Of a stretch of DNA of 64,000 nucleotides, positions 23,167 through 33,059 are shown piece by piece. The translations under genes and the position numbers were made by a program. Numbering within the stretch: the first letter of the stretch is position 1; every line of letters begins with the position of its first letter. Origin of the DNA: Leptobrachium leishanense (Eukaryota; Chordata; Amphibia; Anura; Megophryidae); assembly GCA_009667805.1 (NCBI GenBank), contig CM019065.1:15388952-15452951 (forward strand). Reading direction: 5' to 3'. Under the pieces are notes generated by a model. It had not been told where the DNA came from. It made no database searches and was given only the letters and a program-made list of their open reading frames with translations.

Positions 23167-23406
23167 ACCGGCCCTTGTAACAGGAAGCACACGGCCGCCG
23201 GCAATGTGCGGCGGCGGCGTTCAGGCTCGGGCCACAGCGGGAACGCTGCGTTCCCGCAGCATTCCCGCTGTGGGAGAAGTGCGAGAACGCCGTTCCTGTG
23301 CGTTCCCACACGACTCGAGCCCTGGCCTTTGGTGCAAGGCCAGCAAGTGCCATCATACAGTAACCCCTCTGTGGTATTGTGGAAGAGTGCAGGGGTGGAC
23401 CATGCG

Positions 23407-23731
23407 GTCAGGGCCGGTGCTAGACTATTTTGCGCCCTAGGCAAGACCAGCTACTTGCACCCCACAAAAAAACTACAAAACATGAAACTGCTAAATTTCT
23501 TTTTATTTAAGAATAAAGTTTGAAAAGCACCAATAGTAAAGGTAAAATAAATATAAATAAACTGTATTAAACCATTTTAAATTAACTCTATTAAACAAAT
23601 TAAAATTAACTGTATTGAACGAATATAAATTAATGAAAAAAAAATAAGAGTTGTCACGTAAGTTTCAATTTCAGACACATCAAAATTTCACTTTGCGTGC
23701 CATATCCTTTGCAAATTTTCATCATGCTTAT

Positions 23732-23790
<59 letters not shown>

Positions 23791-23990
23791 CCCAGGCCAG
23801 CTCACATCATGCGTATATATATATATTGCCAAGGCCAGCTCACATCATGCTCACAGACAGTCACAGATGCGCCATCATGTGTATATATATATTGCCCAGG
23901 CCAGCTCACATCATGCTCACAGACAGTCACAGATGCGCCATCATCATAGGCGTGCGCAGCCTATTGCATTAGGGTTTGTACCCAAAAGCT
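23407..23990 (+). mobile_element. start of another hAT-like element plus AT microsatellite
   Basis: CAGGGCCGGTGCTAGAC at 23407 is a terminus I recognise from dispersed hAT-type repeats, and it interrupts copy D. The AT-rich body is followed by a (TA)n run (about 23727-23788) and a 77-bp direct duplication (CAGCTCACATCATGCTCACA at about 23836 and 23903). No matching right end was found. Confidence 0.45.
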
Positions 23991-24107
23991 CAAACACATG
24001 AAAAAAAATTATGATATATATATATATATATAAAAAACACATGGGGGGTAGCACTCAGCCTTAACTAAGCGTTTCAGTGCGGGTGCGTCTCAAAATAAAA
24101 TACAAAA

Positions 24108-24425
24108 CAAAAACATGGAGAGAGCACTCCAGACAAACACTTTCCAAAACCTGCAACAACAGCTCCATGCATGGGTACATAATACCAGCTTTTACCACAT
24201 GGTGAAAATTTCATAACTCTGAGCTTTGCTGAATAAAATGGTGGAAATTTGGTTTGCAATTCACGACCGTTCATTGCGAACCAAATTTCCACCATTTTAT
24301 TCAGCAAAGCTCAGAGTTATGAAATTTTCACCATGTGGTAAAAGCTGGTATTATGTACCCATGCATGGAGCTGTTGTTGCAGGTTTTGGAAAGTGTTTGT
24401 CTGGAGTGCTCTCTCCATGTTTTTG
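24108..24425. repeat. long hairpin: ~153-bp arms, 12-bp loop
   Basis: The left arm (24108-24260) and right arm (24273-24425) are reverse complements with at most one or two mismatches seen (TTTGCAAT against TTCGCAAT). The loop is TCACGACCGTTC. Each strand therefore opens with the same peptide, MLNKMVEIWFA. It lies between microsatellites. Class unknown; a fold-back MITE or a palindromic duplication. Confidence 0.9.
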
Positions 24426-24530
24426 TCATGTTTTTGTTTTATATATATATACACACACACACACGCACCCTTATGCATACATACACATGCACATACTCTC
24501 ACACATTCAGCCTAAACATATCATTACAAT

Positions 24531-25384
24531 CAGGGTAATTCAAAGAGAATTGAAAAGTCACCGCATGTTCGGTGACTTTTCGTTCTCTTCAATTACGTTT
24601 GTTTTGACGATTCCCAGTTCGGCGACCCTGCGGTGTATTCAGCAAGCACCACAAGGTCCCCGAATTGCAGGGAAAGGTCACCGCAAACCCGCCGAAAACT
24701 AACCGCAAAACCCGGCGAATGCAAGCCGAAAACATCTAGATTAACCAGCCGGAAAAAGCCGAGCAGGAGACAATCACACGCAGCGAAGCTGCCGGAAAAA
24801 GTCGACACCGCAGACGAATGGAGTGAATAAATTAGCAAAACAGTTTGCTTGAATGTTTGAAAAGTGAAACGCTGCTTGCAAAGAAACTACTGAGCGAAAA
24901 TGTCTGAAATTTACATATGAGGTCCAGGGAATGATAATAAAAAGGGCTGTTACAGAAAAAATAAGTAAAAAAAAAAACCAGGAAAATGCTTAAAATATCC
25001 TAAAAATAATCTATAAATAAAGAGACTTTTTACTGCAGAATTTTATAATGATCGGTTTATTAGATATTGAATTAAAATGGGAATATTTTTAACATTGAAG
25101 CCTATGGGATTCGCCTGAATAAACTTGCCGAATAAAACCACCGAACGGCAGGGCATTACGGGAACCTTTCACTGCTGGTTTTTGTTCTCTGAATAGCGGA
25201 AGCATTGCGTTTTTATGGGGATTTCACTGCCTTCGAACAGGCACCGTATGTGCAGGCAATTCGCCAGGATTTGGTGAATTGCCTGCTCTCTGGATAGCCG
25301 AATGGCCAGGAAAGGTAACCGTACGCTGATTTTCAGCATTCGGTTCCCTTTCTCCAGCCATTCGGATCTCTTTGGATAACCCTG
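24531..25384 (-). mobile_element. ~900-bp Harbinger-like MITE, copy 3 (reversed)
   Basis: Same family as 10310-11219, opposite orientation: begins CAGGGTAATTCAAAGAGAA and ends TTTGGATAACCCTG. It shows the same GAAAAGTCACC hairpin, the same poly-A tracts and the GGCACCGTATG word. Flanks AAT and TAT do not form a clear duplication. More diverged than copies 1 and 2. Confidence 0.8.
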
Positions 25385-25509
25385 TATGTTAATAATTCAG
25401 AGGTGCAGCAACCTTGGCCATCCAGTTGTGTTTGAACTACATTTCCCATGAGTCTAGACTAACCCAGTTAGTGGCTGATTATTGTGGCCGATTTGTGTTT
25501 TATGACTAT

Positions 25510-26003
25510 CAGGGTTATTCAGAGAGAGGTGAAACTCAGGAGAATGACTGGAGAAGTGAAAATTCTAGGTCAAATAGCCAAACCAGAAAAATTCTCCCAT
25601 TTATCTCACTTTCCAAATCGGCAATTTGGTCCAGATTGTTCTCTTTTCCTGCCATTCTCCTGGTTTTCACCTTTCTCTGAACAACCCTGAGAGAGAGGTG
25701 AAAGCCAGGAGAACTGGCAGAAGAGAACAATCTAGACCAAATAGCCAATTTGGAAAGTGAGATAAATGGGAGAATTTTTCTGGTTTGGCTATTTTGACCT
25801 ATAATTTACTCTTCTCCATTCATTCTCCTGAGTTTCACCTTTCTCTGAATAACGAATGACTGGAGAATAGAAAATTCTAGGTCAAAATAGCTGATTTGGA
25901 AAGTGAGATAAATGGGAGAATTTTTATGGTTTGGCTATTTTGACCTGGAATTTTCACTTCTCCAGTTATTCTCCTGCTTTTCACCGCTCTCTGAATAACC
26001 CTG
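25510..26003. mobile_element. palindromic MITE compound (three fold-back arms)
   Basis: CAGGGTTATTCAGAGAGAGG at 25510 and its complement ending at 26003 bound the unit. Inside, the ~180-bp sequence with TTCTAGGTCAAATAGCC, GGGAGAATTTTTCTGG and TTTCACCTTTCTCTGAA recurs in alternating orientation, with internal junctions near 25690 and 25855. Similar termini to the ~900-bp MITE suggest the same superfamily. Confidence 0.75.
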
Positions 26004-26188
26004 TGACTGTTTAATCCCAAGGTTAAAAATAACATTGCTTTAGATGTTAAAAGCGGGCAATGAGGAAATTTTGTATTTTTTCACACAGCAGTAAAATGCA
26101 GTATATTAGGAAGTTTTAGGAGGGAAATTAACACTTCTCACTCAGAACAGAAACAGACAACACACACCTTCATTCTACATACCTCTCC

Positions 26189-28026
26189 CTCTTCCTCCTC
26201 CTCCTCCTCCTTCTGTGTCTCTGGCGAAGTGGCAGTTAAACCGACGCCTGACAGGGGCTACGCAATGGCTCAAGCAAAAAGATGCCATACTGTGCTTGAG
26301 CTGGTTTGTTTAGGGGACAGGAGCCACACTGGGCCAGAAATTCTGGCAGCTCTGCATGGGCAGGTGCAGAGATGGTTAACACCACGCCAGCTTCAGCTGG
26401 GAATGGTCGTCTGTGATAATGGCAGCAACCTTCTCTCCGCCCTACGCCTGGGTAAGTTGACGCATGTACCATGCCTAGCACACGTCCTAAATCTGGTGGT
26501 ACAGCATTTCCTAACCAGGTACCCAGGGCTGGCAGAGCTTCTCAGCCATGCCAGAAAAGTCTGCAGCCACTTCAGATGGTCATTCCCAGCCAGCGTTCGC
26601 CTGGCAGAAATTCAAAGAGAATTCCACCTTCCCACAAACTGTCTGATGTGTGACATGCCCACCAGGTGGAACTCGACATTAGCAATGCTGCAGCATCTGC
26701 ACAAGCAGCAGAGGGCCATCAACGAGTATCTGTGTAAGTATGGCACAAGGACAGGTTCAGGTCAACTTGTTTTTTCCCCCCTGCAGTGGCTGATGATCAA
26801 GGATGCATGCACTGTACTCTCACCATTTGAGGAGGCAACGAGGATGGTGAGCAGGGACAGTGCATGCATCAGTGACACAATTCCTTTAGTGTTCCTGCTG
26901 GAGCACACTCTGCAGGGAATTATAGATGTGGCTCTAGAGGAAAAGCAGCGGGAGGAAGAGAAGGCCTTCCCTAGCTCTGAAGGCCCCAGTCTTTCCGCAG
27001 ACAGCATTCCAGCGGGTACTCCTCAGATCAGACAGGCGGAGGAGGAGGAGGAATATTTAAGTAGTGGGGGCATTGAAGGTGGGGATTCCTCAAGGAAGGG
27101 TTTTGTGTGCCCAGAAATAAAAGGACTAGTACGTGGCTGGGAGGAGGAAGTGGACGATGGGGTCATCCTCCTCATTGACCATGGAAGACTCGGAAGCTAA
27201 TGCCACCTCCAACCAACTCGAAATTGTTCGAGTTCAAATGCGAACCGAACACGCGGGAGTTAACAAAACCTCCACCACTGCACTCTTCCACATTATCACA
27301 AAAGGGTTACGGTATGAAGGCACTTGCTGCCATGAAAGGCACAATATTTGGGTGCACTGACACCTGTACTAGATTTATATAATTTTAATTTTTTGGACCG
27401 AAGGGTAGAACCCTGCACTCTTCCACAATACCACAGAGGGGTTACTGTTGCCGACACTAAAGGCCCAATTTTAAAGCACCTATTGTTACTTTCATCCAAA
27501 GCCTGCATAGGTTTCACCACAATTTAGCCAAAAAATTACTAAACTTGTTCTACGTGTCATAAAATGTCTCCTTTTTTAATACAGACTGCCACCCCAAGCA
27601 GTTGTTTATGAATAGATTAAAGGAAAACCATTTACCATCATTTGAAACGTAATTTTTTTGTTTTTAAATATTTCTATACATCCTAGAAATCCGCCACTTC
27701 ACGGGCATGTTATGGGGACCTCCTAGGCACGATATTTGAAGGAATTTTTCGTTTTTATTTTTAACCCTTATTTCATGGAAAACTCACTGTCCATTTAAAA
27801 ACTTTTTGTTTTACTTTTTGTCCTTGTTTCCTGTCCCCCAGGGAGCTTCCCGGACCCCCATACACCTTTTATGGCAAATATCTAGCATGTATGCCCTCTT
27901 GGAGGGCAGTCTAAAAATCGAATTTTGAGTCCCATTGACTTGTATTGAGTTCGAGTTCGAATTCGAACATATGAAAAGTTTGAGTTCGAATGCGAACCGA
28001 ACTCGGGGGTGTTCGGCTCATCCCTA
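26189..28026 (+). mobile_element. BED-finger hAT element, copy C (5' truncated)
   Basis: Begins abruptly where copy B has TCCCTCTTCCTCCTCCTCC, runs through transposase core and 3' UTR, and ends at the 3' terminus with GTTCGGCTCATCCCTA (28026). This defines the 3' terminal sequence of the family. At about 27215-27250 a piece resembling the subterminal end (TTCGAGTTCAAATGCGAACC) lies between coding sequence and 3' UTR, where the dimerisation domain should be, so that domain has been lost. Confidence 0.8.
26229..27200 (+). pseudogene. BED-hAT transposase core, copy C
   Basis: A 323-codon frame without internal stop covers the RNase H-like core: VLELVCLGDRSHTG, VCDNGSNLLSALR, PCLAHVLNLVVQHF (the CxxH motif), MCDMPTRWNSTLAML (the RW motif), and the alpha-helical insertion with SDTIPLVFLLEHTLQGIID. 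It aligns with residues in the middle of copy A. BED finger and C-terminal dimerisation domain are missing, so it cannot be a working transposase. Confidence 0.9.
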
Positions 28027-28726
28027 CTTGAAAGCGATGACGTGTGGGGGACGTCCTCAGCATACAGCGGGGACACATGAGAATGTCTCCCACATGTCAT
28101 CCGCATTCAAACGGTTTAAGTACCTTTTTTAATTTTTAAACACAGTTTAATAGGTTTAAACGCCTATTAAGAGACATCTGTTTTTTTAAAAGATTATTTT
28201 GCAGTTAGGCAGAATTCGCCGACGACCTTGAGCTGCTTTGGCGACTCCAACTTCAGCAAAATAAGGTGACCATTCGCTAAATAGTGAATTCACTGTATTT
28301 TGGACAAAATGGATTCGCCAAAATGGGCTGAAACACAAAGTTTGAGGCAATTTCAGTGTTTTATGACTAGACCCTTATGTCTGAGCTACAAGGAACAGAC
28401 ACTCTGGGCTACAGTATATTACAATCTTCGCGCAAAAACCCTTGCGCAAAGTGAAAATCTTTGCGCCAAGCTTTAAACCTTTGCACGCCCCAATCACTGC
28501 TGGAATTGCAATCCTTGCGCGTATTACAATCCTCTCGCGCAAAAACCAGTGTGCGAACTGGTTTTTTTCTCTCGATTCAGCCAATCAGAATTAAGAACCA
28601 CAATTCTCTCACGTTAAGAAATTGCGTCTGCCACAGTCAATCTGAGCATATATCCACGTAGCGTGGGTTGTCAGCGCCCGGGGCCAGCCAAGAATTGTGC
28701 GCCCCCCCAACTTGTGGACACGTTAT

Positions 28727-29400
28727 CGATATTGCCCCAGCTCTCCCATGGATATTGCCCCAGCTCACACATGGATAATGCCCCAGCTCACACATGGATT
28801 TGCCCCAGCTCATGGATATGCCCCAGCTCACACATGGATTTGCCCCAGCTCACACATGGATACTGCCCCAGCTCACACATGGATATTGCCCCAGCCAGCT
28901 CTCCCATGGATATGCCCCAGCTCATGGATATGCCCCAGCTCTCCCATGGATATGCCCCAGCTCATGGATATGCCCCAATTCACACATGGATATGCCCCAG
29001 CTCATGGATACTGCCCCAGCTCACACATGGATACTGCCCCAGCTCACACATGGATATGCCCCAGCTCACACATGGATACTGCCCCAGCTCACACATGGAT
29101 ATGCCCCAGCTCACACATGGATATGCCCCAGCTCACACATGGATTTGCACCAGCTCATGGATATGCCCCAGCTCACACATGGATATGTCGCAGCTCACAC
29201 ATGAATTTGCCACAGCTCATGGATTTGCCCCAGCTCATGGATGTGCCCCAGCTCACACATGGATTTGCCCCAGCTCATGGATTTGCCCCAGCTCACACAT
29301 GGATTTGCCCCAGCTCATGGATTTGCCCCAGCTCACACATGGATTTGCCCCAGCTCACACATGGATATTGCTCCAGCTCTCACCTGGATATTGCCCCAGC
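28727..29400 (+). repeat. 16-22-bp minisatellite (GCCCCAGCTCACACATGGAT)
   Basis: More than thirty units of TGCCCCAGCTC, (ACAC)ATGGATAT; short units lack ACAC. Plus-strand frames are open (WICPSSHMD-type peptides) only because the unit has no stop in these phases. Shares its core with the array at 22548-23037. Confidence 0.95.
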
Positions 29401-29413
29401 TCCGGATCCAGCA

Positions 29414-29689
29414 GGGGTTGAGGGGGCCCAGATGCCAGGCAGCGGAAGTGCCTGCCCGGTCCTGAACAGCGTGTGAGTCCGTTCGTGTTGAAGGGAAGGC
29501 GGCTGCGTGCGTGCGTGCGCAGGTCACGCGGTCCGGCCAGTCAGGTGGTACAGAGACTCAGTATCACCTGATTAGCCGGACCACGTGACCTGCACCTGCA
29601 CGCAGCCGCCTCCCCTTCAACACGGACGGACTCACTGCTCAGGACCGGGCAGGCACTCCCACTGCCCGGCATCTGGGTCCCCTCAACCC
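29414..29689. repeat. GC-rich inverted repeat, ~130-bp arms
   Basis: GGGGTTGAGGGGGCCCAGAT at 29414 is matched by ATCTGGGTCCCCTCAACCC ending at 29689. Inside, GGCGGCTGCGTGCGTG pairs with CACGCAGCCGCC and GTCACGCGGTCCGGC with GCCGGACCACGTGAC; the loop is near 29547-29556. Arms are imperfect. Confidence 0.85.
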
Positions 29690-30523
29690 GCGGGCCATTG
29701 GGCAGCGCCCGAGGGCCCGGCGGGTCAGTCCGGGCCTCATGTTTTGGGGCGCAAATTTCTTTTGAAATTATGCGCCCCTAAGAAAACTGCGCCCGGGGGC
29801 ACGGCCCCCCCACGCTACGCCATTGCATATATGCTGCAGCAATAATACATGCGCACACAACCTCTCCATTTTATTGTTTGTATGTGTTGAAGAGGCAACT
29901 ATACTTTGCTGCATTTTTTTACTGGGCTGGTATATTTTGGTTTGGCCAGGTTGTTCAGATTTGCCGTTGCACCAGCTTTTTGCAGTTGTTAAAATTATGC
30001 GCTCAAAGGCTATGCGGTAATTACGGCAAATAGATTGTAATACTATCCTCGTCAGGGGCGGACTGGACCGGGGGGCAGGGTGGCAAGCGTCCCCCCAGCC
30101 GAATCCGAACCCATAAGGCCAATATATTGTGTGTGTATATGTATATCAGCCGCAGCCGGCGCAACGCCACTCGCGTCTCACAACAGGCCCAGGCCGGCCG
30201 CGCAGAAGCACTAGTGCCGGCTCCGCCCCCCCACGTGATGCCTCCACACAGCCTCATCCACGTGATGGGAGCATGCAGGCCAGTGGGCGCGGTCGACAGC
30301 CATCAGCAGCTGCCAGTGACGTCATCGGGGGAGCATCATCAGACCTCCTCCTCCATGAAAAAAATGGTAAAAACACACTTTTTCGTAATTTAATCCCCTA
30401 AAGCTATAACCACCAATAAAGACCCCGGCTAAATAGTTTCCAAATTTTATCCCGAGAATAGAAATACCCAATTTTTACATGTTTTTACCTTTTAACCCTT
30501 TCACTGCTGAGCCAGTTCACCTA

Positions 30524-32124
30524 CAGTTGTGTTCAAAATTATTCAACCCCCAATGCTGTAAAGGGTTTTAGGGAATTTAGTGTACATTTGTAATTGTATT
30601 CAGAATGAAATCCTACAAGGACTTTTTAAAGAACCATATGCAACTAAAATGACATCAATTGGTTTTGTAATACAGTAGTAAATGTTTCTTTTGTGAATTC
30701 TTCATTGACACAATTATTCAACCCCTTAAAGACTACCACTCTGAAGAACAGAGGTTCATTCAAGTGTTTTCAATCAGGTATTGAAAACACCTGTGGATGT
30801 CACGGAGCAGCAATAAAGCATAATAAGCACCAATTAGGCAGCTTTAAAATGACTGTGATACTCAGCTCCTTCTAGACATTTACTGGTGTGGTTACAAACA
30901 TGGTGAAGTCAAGAGAATGGTCCAGGAAGACAAGAGAAGAGGTGATTACTCTTCACAGGAAGGGCAATGGCTATAAGAAGATTGCAAAGATGTTAAACAT
31001 ACCAAGAGAGACCATAGGAAGCATCATTCGCAAGTTCAAGGCAAAGGGCACTGTTGAAACGCTACCTGGTCGTGGCAGAAAGAAGATGCTGACTTCGACT
31101 GCTGTGCGCTACCTGAAGCGTAGAGTGGAGAAAAGTCCCCGTGTGACTGCTGAGGAACTGAGAAAAGATTTGTCAGATGTGGGTACTGAAGTTTCAGCTC
31201 AGACAATACGGCGCACACTGCGTAATGAAGGCCTCCATGCCAGAACTCCCAGGCGCACCCCCTTGCTGTCTCCAAAGAATAAGAAGAGTCGACTGCAGTA
31301 TGCCAAAAGTCATGTGGACAAACCACAGAAGTTTTGGGATAGTGTTCTGTGGACTGATGAAACAAAATTAGAACTGTTTGGGCCCATGGATCAACGCTAT
31401 GTTGGAGAGGCCTATGAAGAAAAGAACACCTTGCCTACTGTGAAGCATGGCGGGGGTCAATCATGCTTTGGGGCTGTTTTGCTTATGCAGGTACAGGGAA
31501 GCTTCAGCGTGTGCAAGGTACCATGAATTCTCTTCAGTACCAGGAGATATTGGATGACAATGTGATGCAGTCCGTCACAAACCTGAGGCTTGGGAGACGT
31601 TGGACCTTTCAACAGGACAATGATCCCAAGCATACCTCCAAGTCCACTAGAGCATGGTTGCAGATTAAAGGCTGGAATATTTTGGAGTGGCCATCGCAGT
31701 CACCTGACTTAAATCCGATTGAGATCCTCTGGTGGGACTTAAAGAAAACAGTTGCAGTGCGCAAGCCTAAGAATGTGACTGAACTGGAGGCTTTTGCCCA
31801 TGTCGATGGGCGAAGATACCGTAGATCGCTGCAGACACTTGTGTCAAGCTATGCTTCACGTTTAAAAGCTGTTATAACTGTAAAAGGATGTTGTACTAAG
31901 TACTAAGATTGAATGTCACTTGGGGGTTGAATAAAACTGATAATGATGTGAGCACAGAAAAGACATTTGTGGTTATTTCATTATAAATGTTATGTTATAT
32001 TTGTCTGACCTACACGTGCCTCTTTGATTTAATTGTAAGCAAGATGACTGAATGATCAAAATCAATGTCAAACTGGCCAAAACACTCAATTTCAGTGGGG
32101 GTTGAATAATTTTGAACACAACTG
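30524..32124 (+). mobile_element. Tc1-type DNA transposon (1,601 bp)
   Basis: Inverted termini CAGTTGTGTTCAAAATTATT at 30524 and the complement ending at 32124; about 30 bp match with one difference. TA flanks both ends (30522-30523, 32125-32126). The interior carries one transposase frame. The interrupted site exists without the insertion in the other piggyBac-type copy (about 19045-19053). Confidence 0.97.
30900..31906 (+). pseudogene. Tc1 transposase (one frameshift)
   Basis: From the ATG at 30900: an N-terminal paired-like HTH (REWSRKTREEVITLHRKGNG, IPRETIGSIIRKF), a GRGRKK basic linker, a second HTH, then the DDE domain. Catalytic residues: Asp in WTDETK (codon at 31356), Asp in FQQDNDPKHTS (31616) and Glu in NPIEI (31721), with 34 residues between the last two, so DD34E as in Tc1. 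The end RLKAVITVKGCCTKY is the family's usual C-terminus. A single-base loss near 31455 in the HGGGS-IMLWGCF region shifts the frame; otherwise the sequence is open. A recent copy, inactive as read here. Confidence 0.95.
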
Positions 32125-33059
32125 TATGTGCGCTGCGCTCATTCTGACCATTTTGTGCTAATTATTTTGAGATGTCAGCCTAGGTCCTATTTAATTAAAC
32201 CCCCCCAGACAAAAAAAATTTTTTAAAAAAAAACACATTTTTTTTATTTTATTTAATTTTTTTATTATTATTTTTTTTTATTATTATTTTTTATTATTTT
32301 TTTTTAAACCAAACCTGGTCATGTTTGGTATCATTTGAAAGGCCATGATCAGGCCTTTCAAATGATGTCAGATATGACCATCTAGCTGCCATGGATCGGG
32401 AGATAAAGGGATCCTTAGGATCCCCTTATCTCTACATGGCAGCTAGAGGGTTAACTGGCCCACTGACATCCTCACACATATGGTGAGGTTGTCAGTGGGT
32501 GGGGGGGACCTGGAGGCTAGGCTGACATCCAAGATGTCAGCCCCCCTCCAGGTTCGAATCGCGTTTTGGCGCAAATTTGCGCTAAAACGCGATCCGGCGG
32601 CGAAACGGTTAATGCTATACACCGCTGAAAAGGGGAGACTCTCCCCTTTTCAGCGGTGCAAAAAGCATTTTGCTAGCTTCAATGGTTGGGGAGATAGAGG
32701 GCTCCGAAGGAGCCCCCCCTCCCCTCCATTGAATTACATGGGGGCACCTTCTGATGACGTCACCACGCAGCGTGGCAACGTCATCAGCCTCGCCTGCCCA
32801 TGTAAATCACATGGGCAGGCTTCCTCCCTGCCAGATCGCCGTGGGATCCGACGAGGGAGGTGAGTATCGGGCGGGAGGGGGATTTGGCGCCGCTAACGTA
32901 CCCTGTACGTCCGCGGGTCTAAGGGAGACCCGAGGTCAGGACGTACAGGGTACGTCAGGGGTCATTAAGGGGTTAAAGACTCTGATTTTTATTTTCGTAA
33001 AAATGTAAATGGAGACCTTATTAGGCTCTCCTGGCTTACTTGCAGAGTTAGCAATAGGA

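Larger units (their letters stand above)
21632..23324 (+). mobile_element. hAT-type MITE with two minisatellites (1,693 bp)
   Basis: Starts CAGGGGTCAAGTCC and ends with the reverse complement of CAGGGCTCGAGTCGTG. The perfect 8-bp duplication GCCTTTGG lies at 21624-21631 and 23325-23332. Inside are AT repeats, a 28-bp array (about 21975-22538), a 22-23-bp array (22548-23037) and a GC-rich fold-back region (23040-23324). No transposase. It is inserted in copy D. Confidence 0.9.
20966..23406 (-). mobile_element. BED-hAT copy D: 3' end only, inverted relative to copy B
   Basis: From 20966 the text GGGATGAGCCGAACACCCC is the reverse complement of the 3' terminus of copy C (ending at 28026). It runs through the TCGAACTCGAACTC subterminal repeats and the 3' UTR to 21623, is interrupted by a hAT-type MITE (21632-23324), and continues at 23333-23406 with the GTGGTATTGTGGAAGAGTGC unit. 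No transposase coding remains. It forms a large inverted repeat with the 3' UTR of copy B. Confidence 0.75.
28654..29824 (+). mobile_element. hAT-type MITE with a 22-bp minisatellite (1,171 bp)
   Basis: Left end CCACGTAGCGTGGG, right end the complement of AATGGCGTAGCGTGGG. The perfect 8-bp duplication GCATATAT lies at 28646-28653 and 29825-29832. Contents: minisatellite 28727-29400, then a GC-rich fold-back (29414-29689). No transposase. Confidence 0.88.
30354..32972 (-). mobile_element. piggyBac-type element, copy 2, inverted and truncated, split by Tc1
   Basis: Reverse complement of 18200-19436 from its terminal AAGGGG, followed by TTAA at 32973-32976, back to a GAAAAAAATGGTAAAAACAC word at 30354. 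The last roughly 240 bp seen in copy 1 are missing here, so the left end lacks its terminus and TTAA. A Tc1 element splits it at 30524-32124. Hairpins and GACATCCAAGATGTC are conserved. Confidence 0.85.

Noticed and set aside
28663..29476. 252-259-codon ORFs with WICPSSHMD repeats
   Set aside because: They translate the 16-22-bp minisatellite inside the hAT-type MITE.
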